Shown here one piece after another: positions 23,019-23,023 of a stretch of DNA of 23,023 nt. A program made the translations under genes and the position numbers. The stretch is from DRTC01 sp964521025. Its GTDB lineage: Bacteria > Cloacimonadota > Cloacimonadia > Cloacimonadales > TCS61. The notes beneath the pieces are model-generated. The model saw nothing but the letters and a program-made list of their open reading frames with translations, did not search any database and was not told the DNA's origin. The DNA is taken from assembly GCA_964521025.1 (NCBI GenBank), contig CAZFPK010000049.1, forward strand, positions 1 to 23,023. The letters are read 5' to 3'. Position 1 is the first letter of the stretch. Each line of letters starts with the position of its first letter.

Positions 23019-23023
23019 TATAT

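Overview
The window looks like a chromosomal segment of an AT-rich, Gram-negative (two-membrane) anaerobe-type bacterium. It encodes a TolC-type outer-membrane channel, lipoproteins, an outer-membrane barrel candidate and a secreted protein with a Por/type IX-style C-terminal sorting domain of the 'YPNPFN' type. That C-terminal style and the general gene flavour suggest Cloacimonadota or a related Fibrobacterota-Chlorobiota-Bacteroidota (FCB) lineage. This placement is an inference from pattern recognition only; no rRNA is present.

Layout. (1) 220-6791: a PadR regulator followed by a complete tripartite RND efflux operon (TolC-like channel, lipoprotein adaptor, RND pump), with a perfect 9+9 palindrome upstream of padR as a likely operator. 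(2) 7099-12085: five genes that look like one accessory membrane or respiratory group. They encode a 12-helix protein built of three homologous four-helix repeats with conserved histidines (a very divergent heme-copper-oxidase-like protein), a lipoprotein with a formylglycine-generating-enzyme-like fold, a heme O synthase (CtaB/CyoE family), and two small unrecognised multi-spanning proteins. (3) 12213-15212: a putative outer-membrane barrel protein (-), a GNAT-YoaP fusion protein (+), and a surface/secreted protein with a sorting tail (-). (4) 15613-17299: a compact type II restriction-modification pair, a DNA methyltransferase plus a MvaI/BcnI-family endonuclease. (5) 17350-17897: a scar region with a duplicated, truncated clpB 3' end and a decayed type II toxin-antitoxin pair. 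(6) 18008-22871: a proteostasis block with clpB (-) diverging from hsp20 (+) across a CIRCE operator, then an HtrA/DegP protease. The window ends in a structured, tRNA-like sequence on the minus strand.

Intergenic repeats punctuate the first half. Seven copies of a 36-43 bp imperfect palindrome (ends AAACTTAARTCAAG and CTTAAYTCAAGTTT) lie between 3478 and 12206, often touching gene ends and twice supplying a stop codon. A second 55-bp repeat occurs twice (6834, 8534), each time just upstream of a copy of the first family. A third, inverted, 29-bp repeat encodes the C-terminal tail of the lipoprotein gene.

The items most deserving follow-up are the threefold-repeat histidine-rich membrane protein with its linked heme O synthase, the repeat families, and the clpB-tail duplication bracketing a dead toxin-antitoxin pair next to a restriction system.
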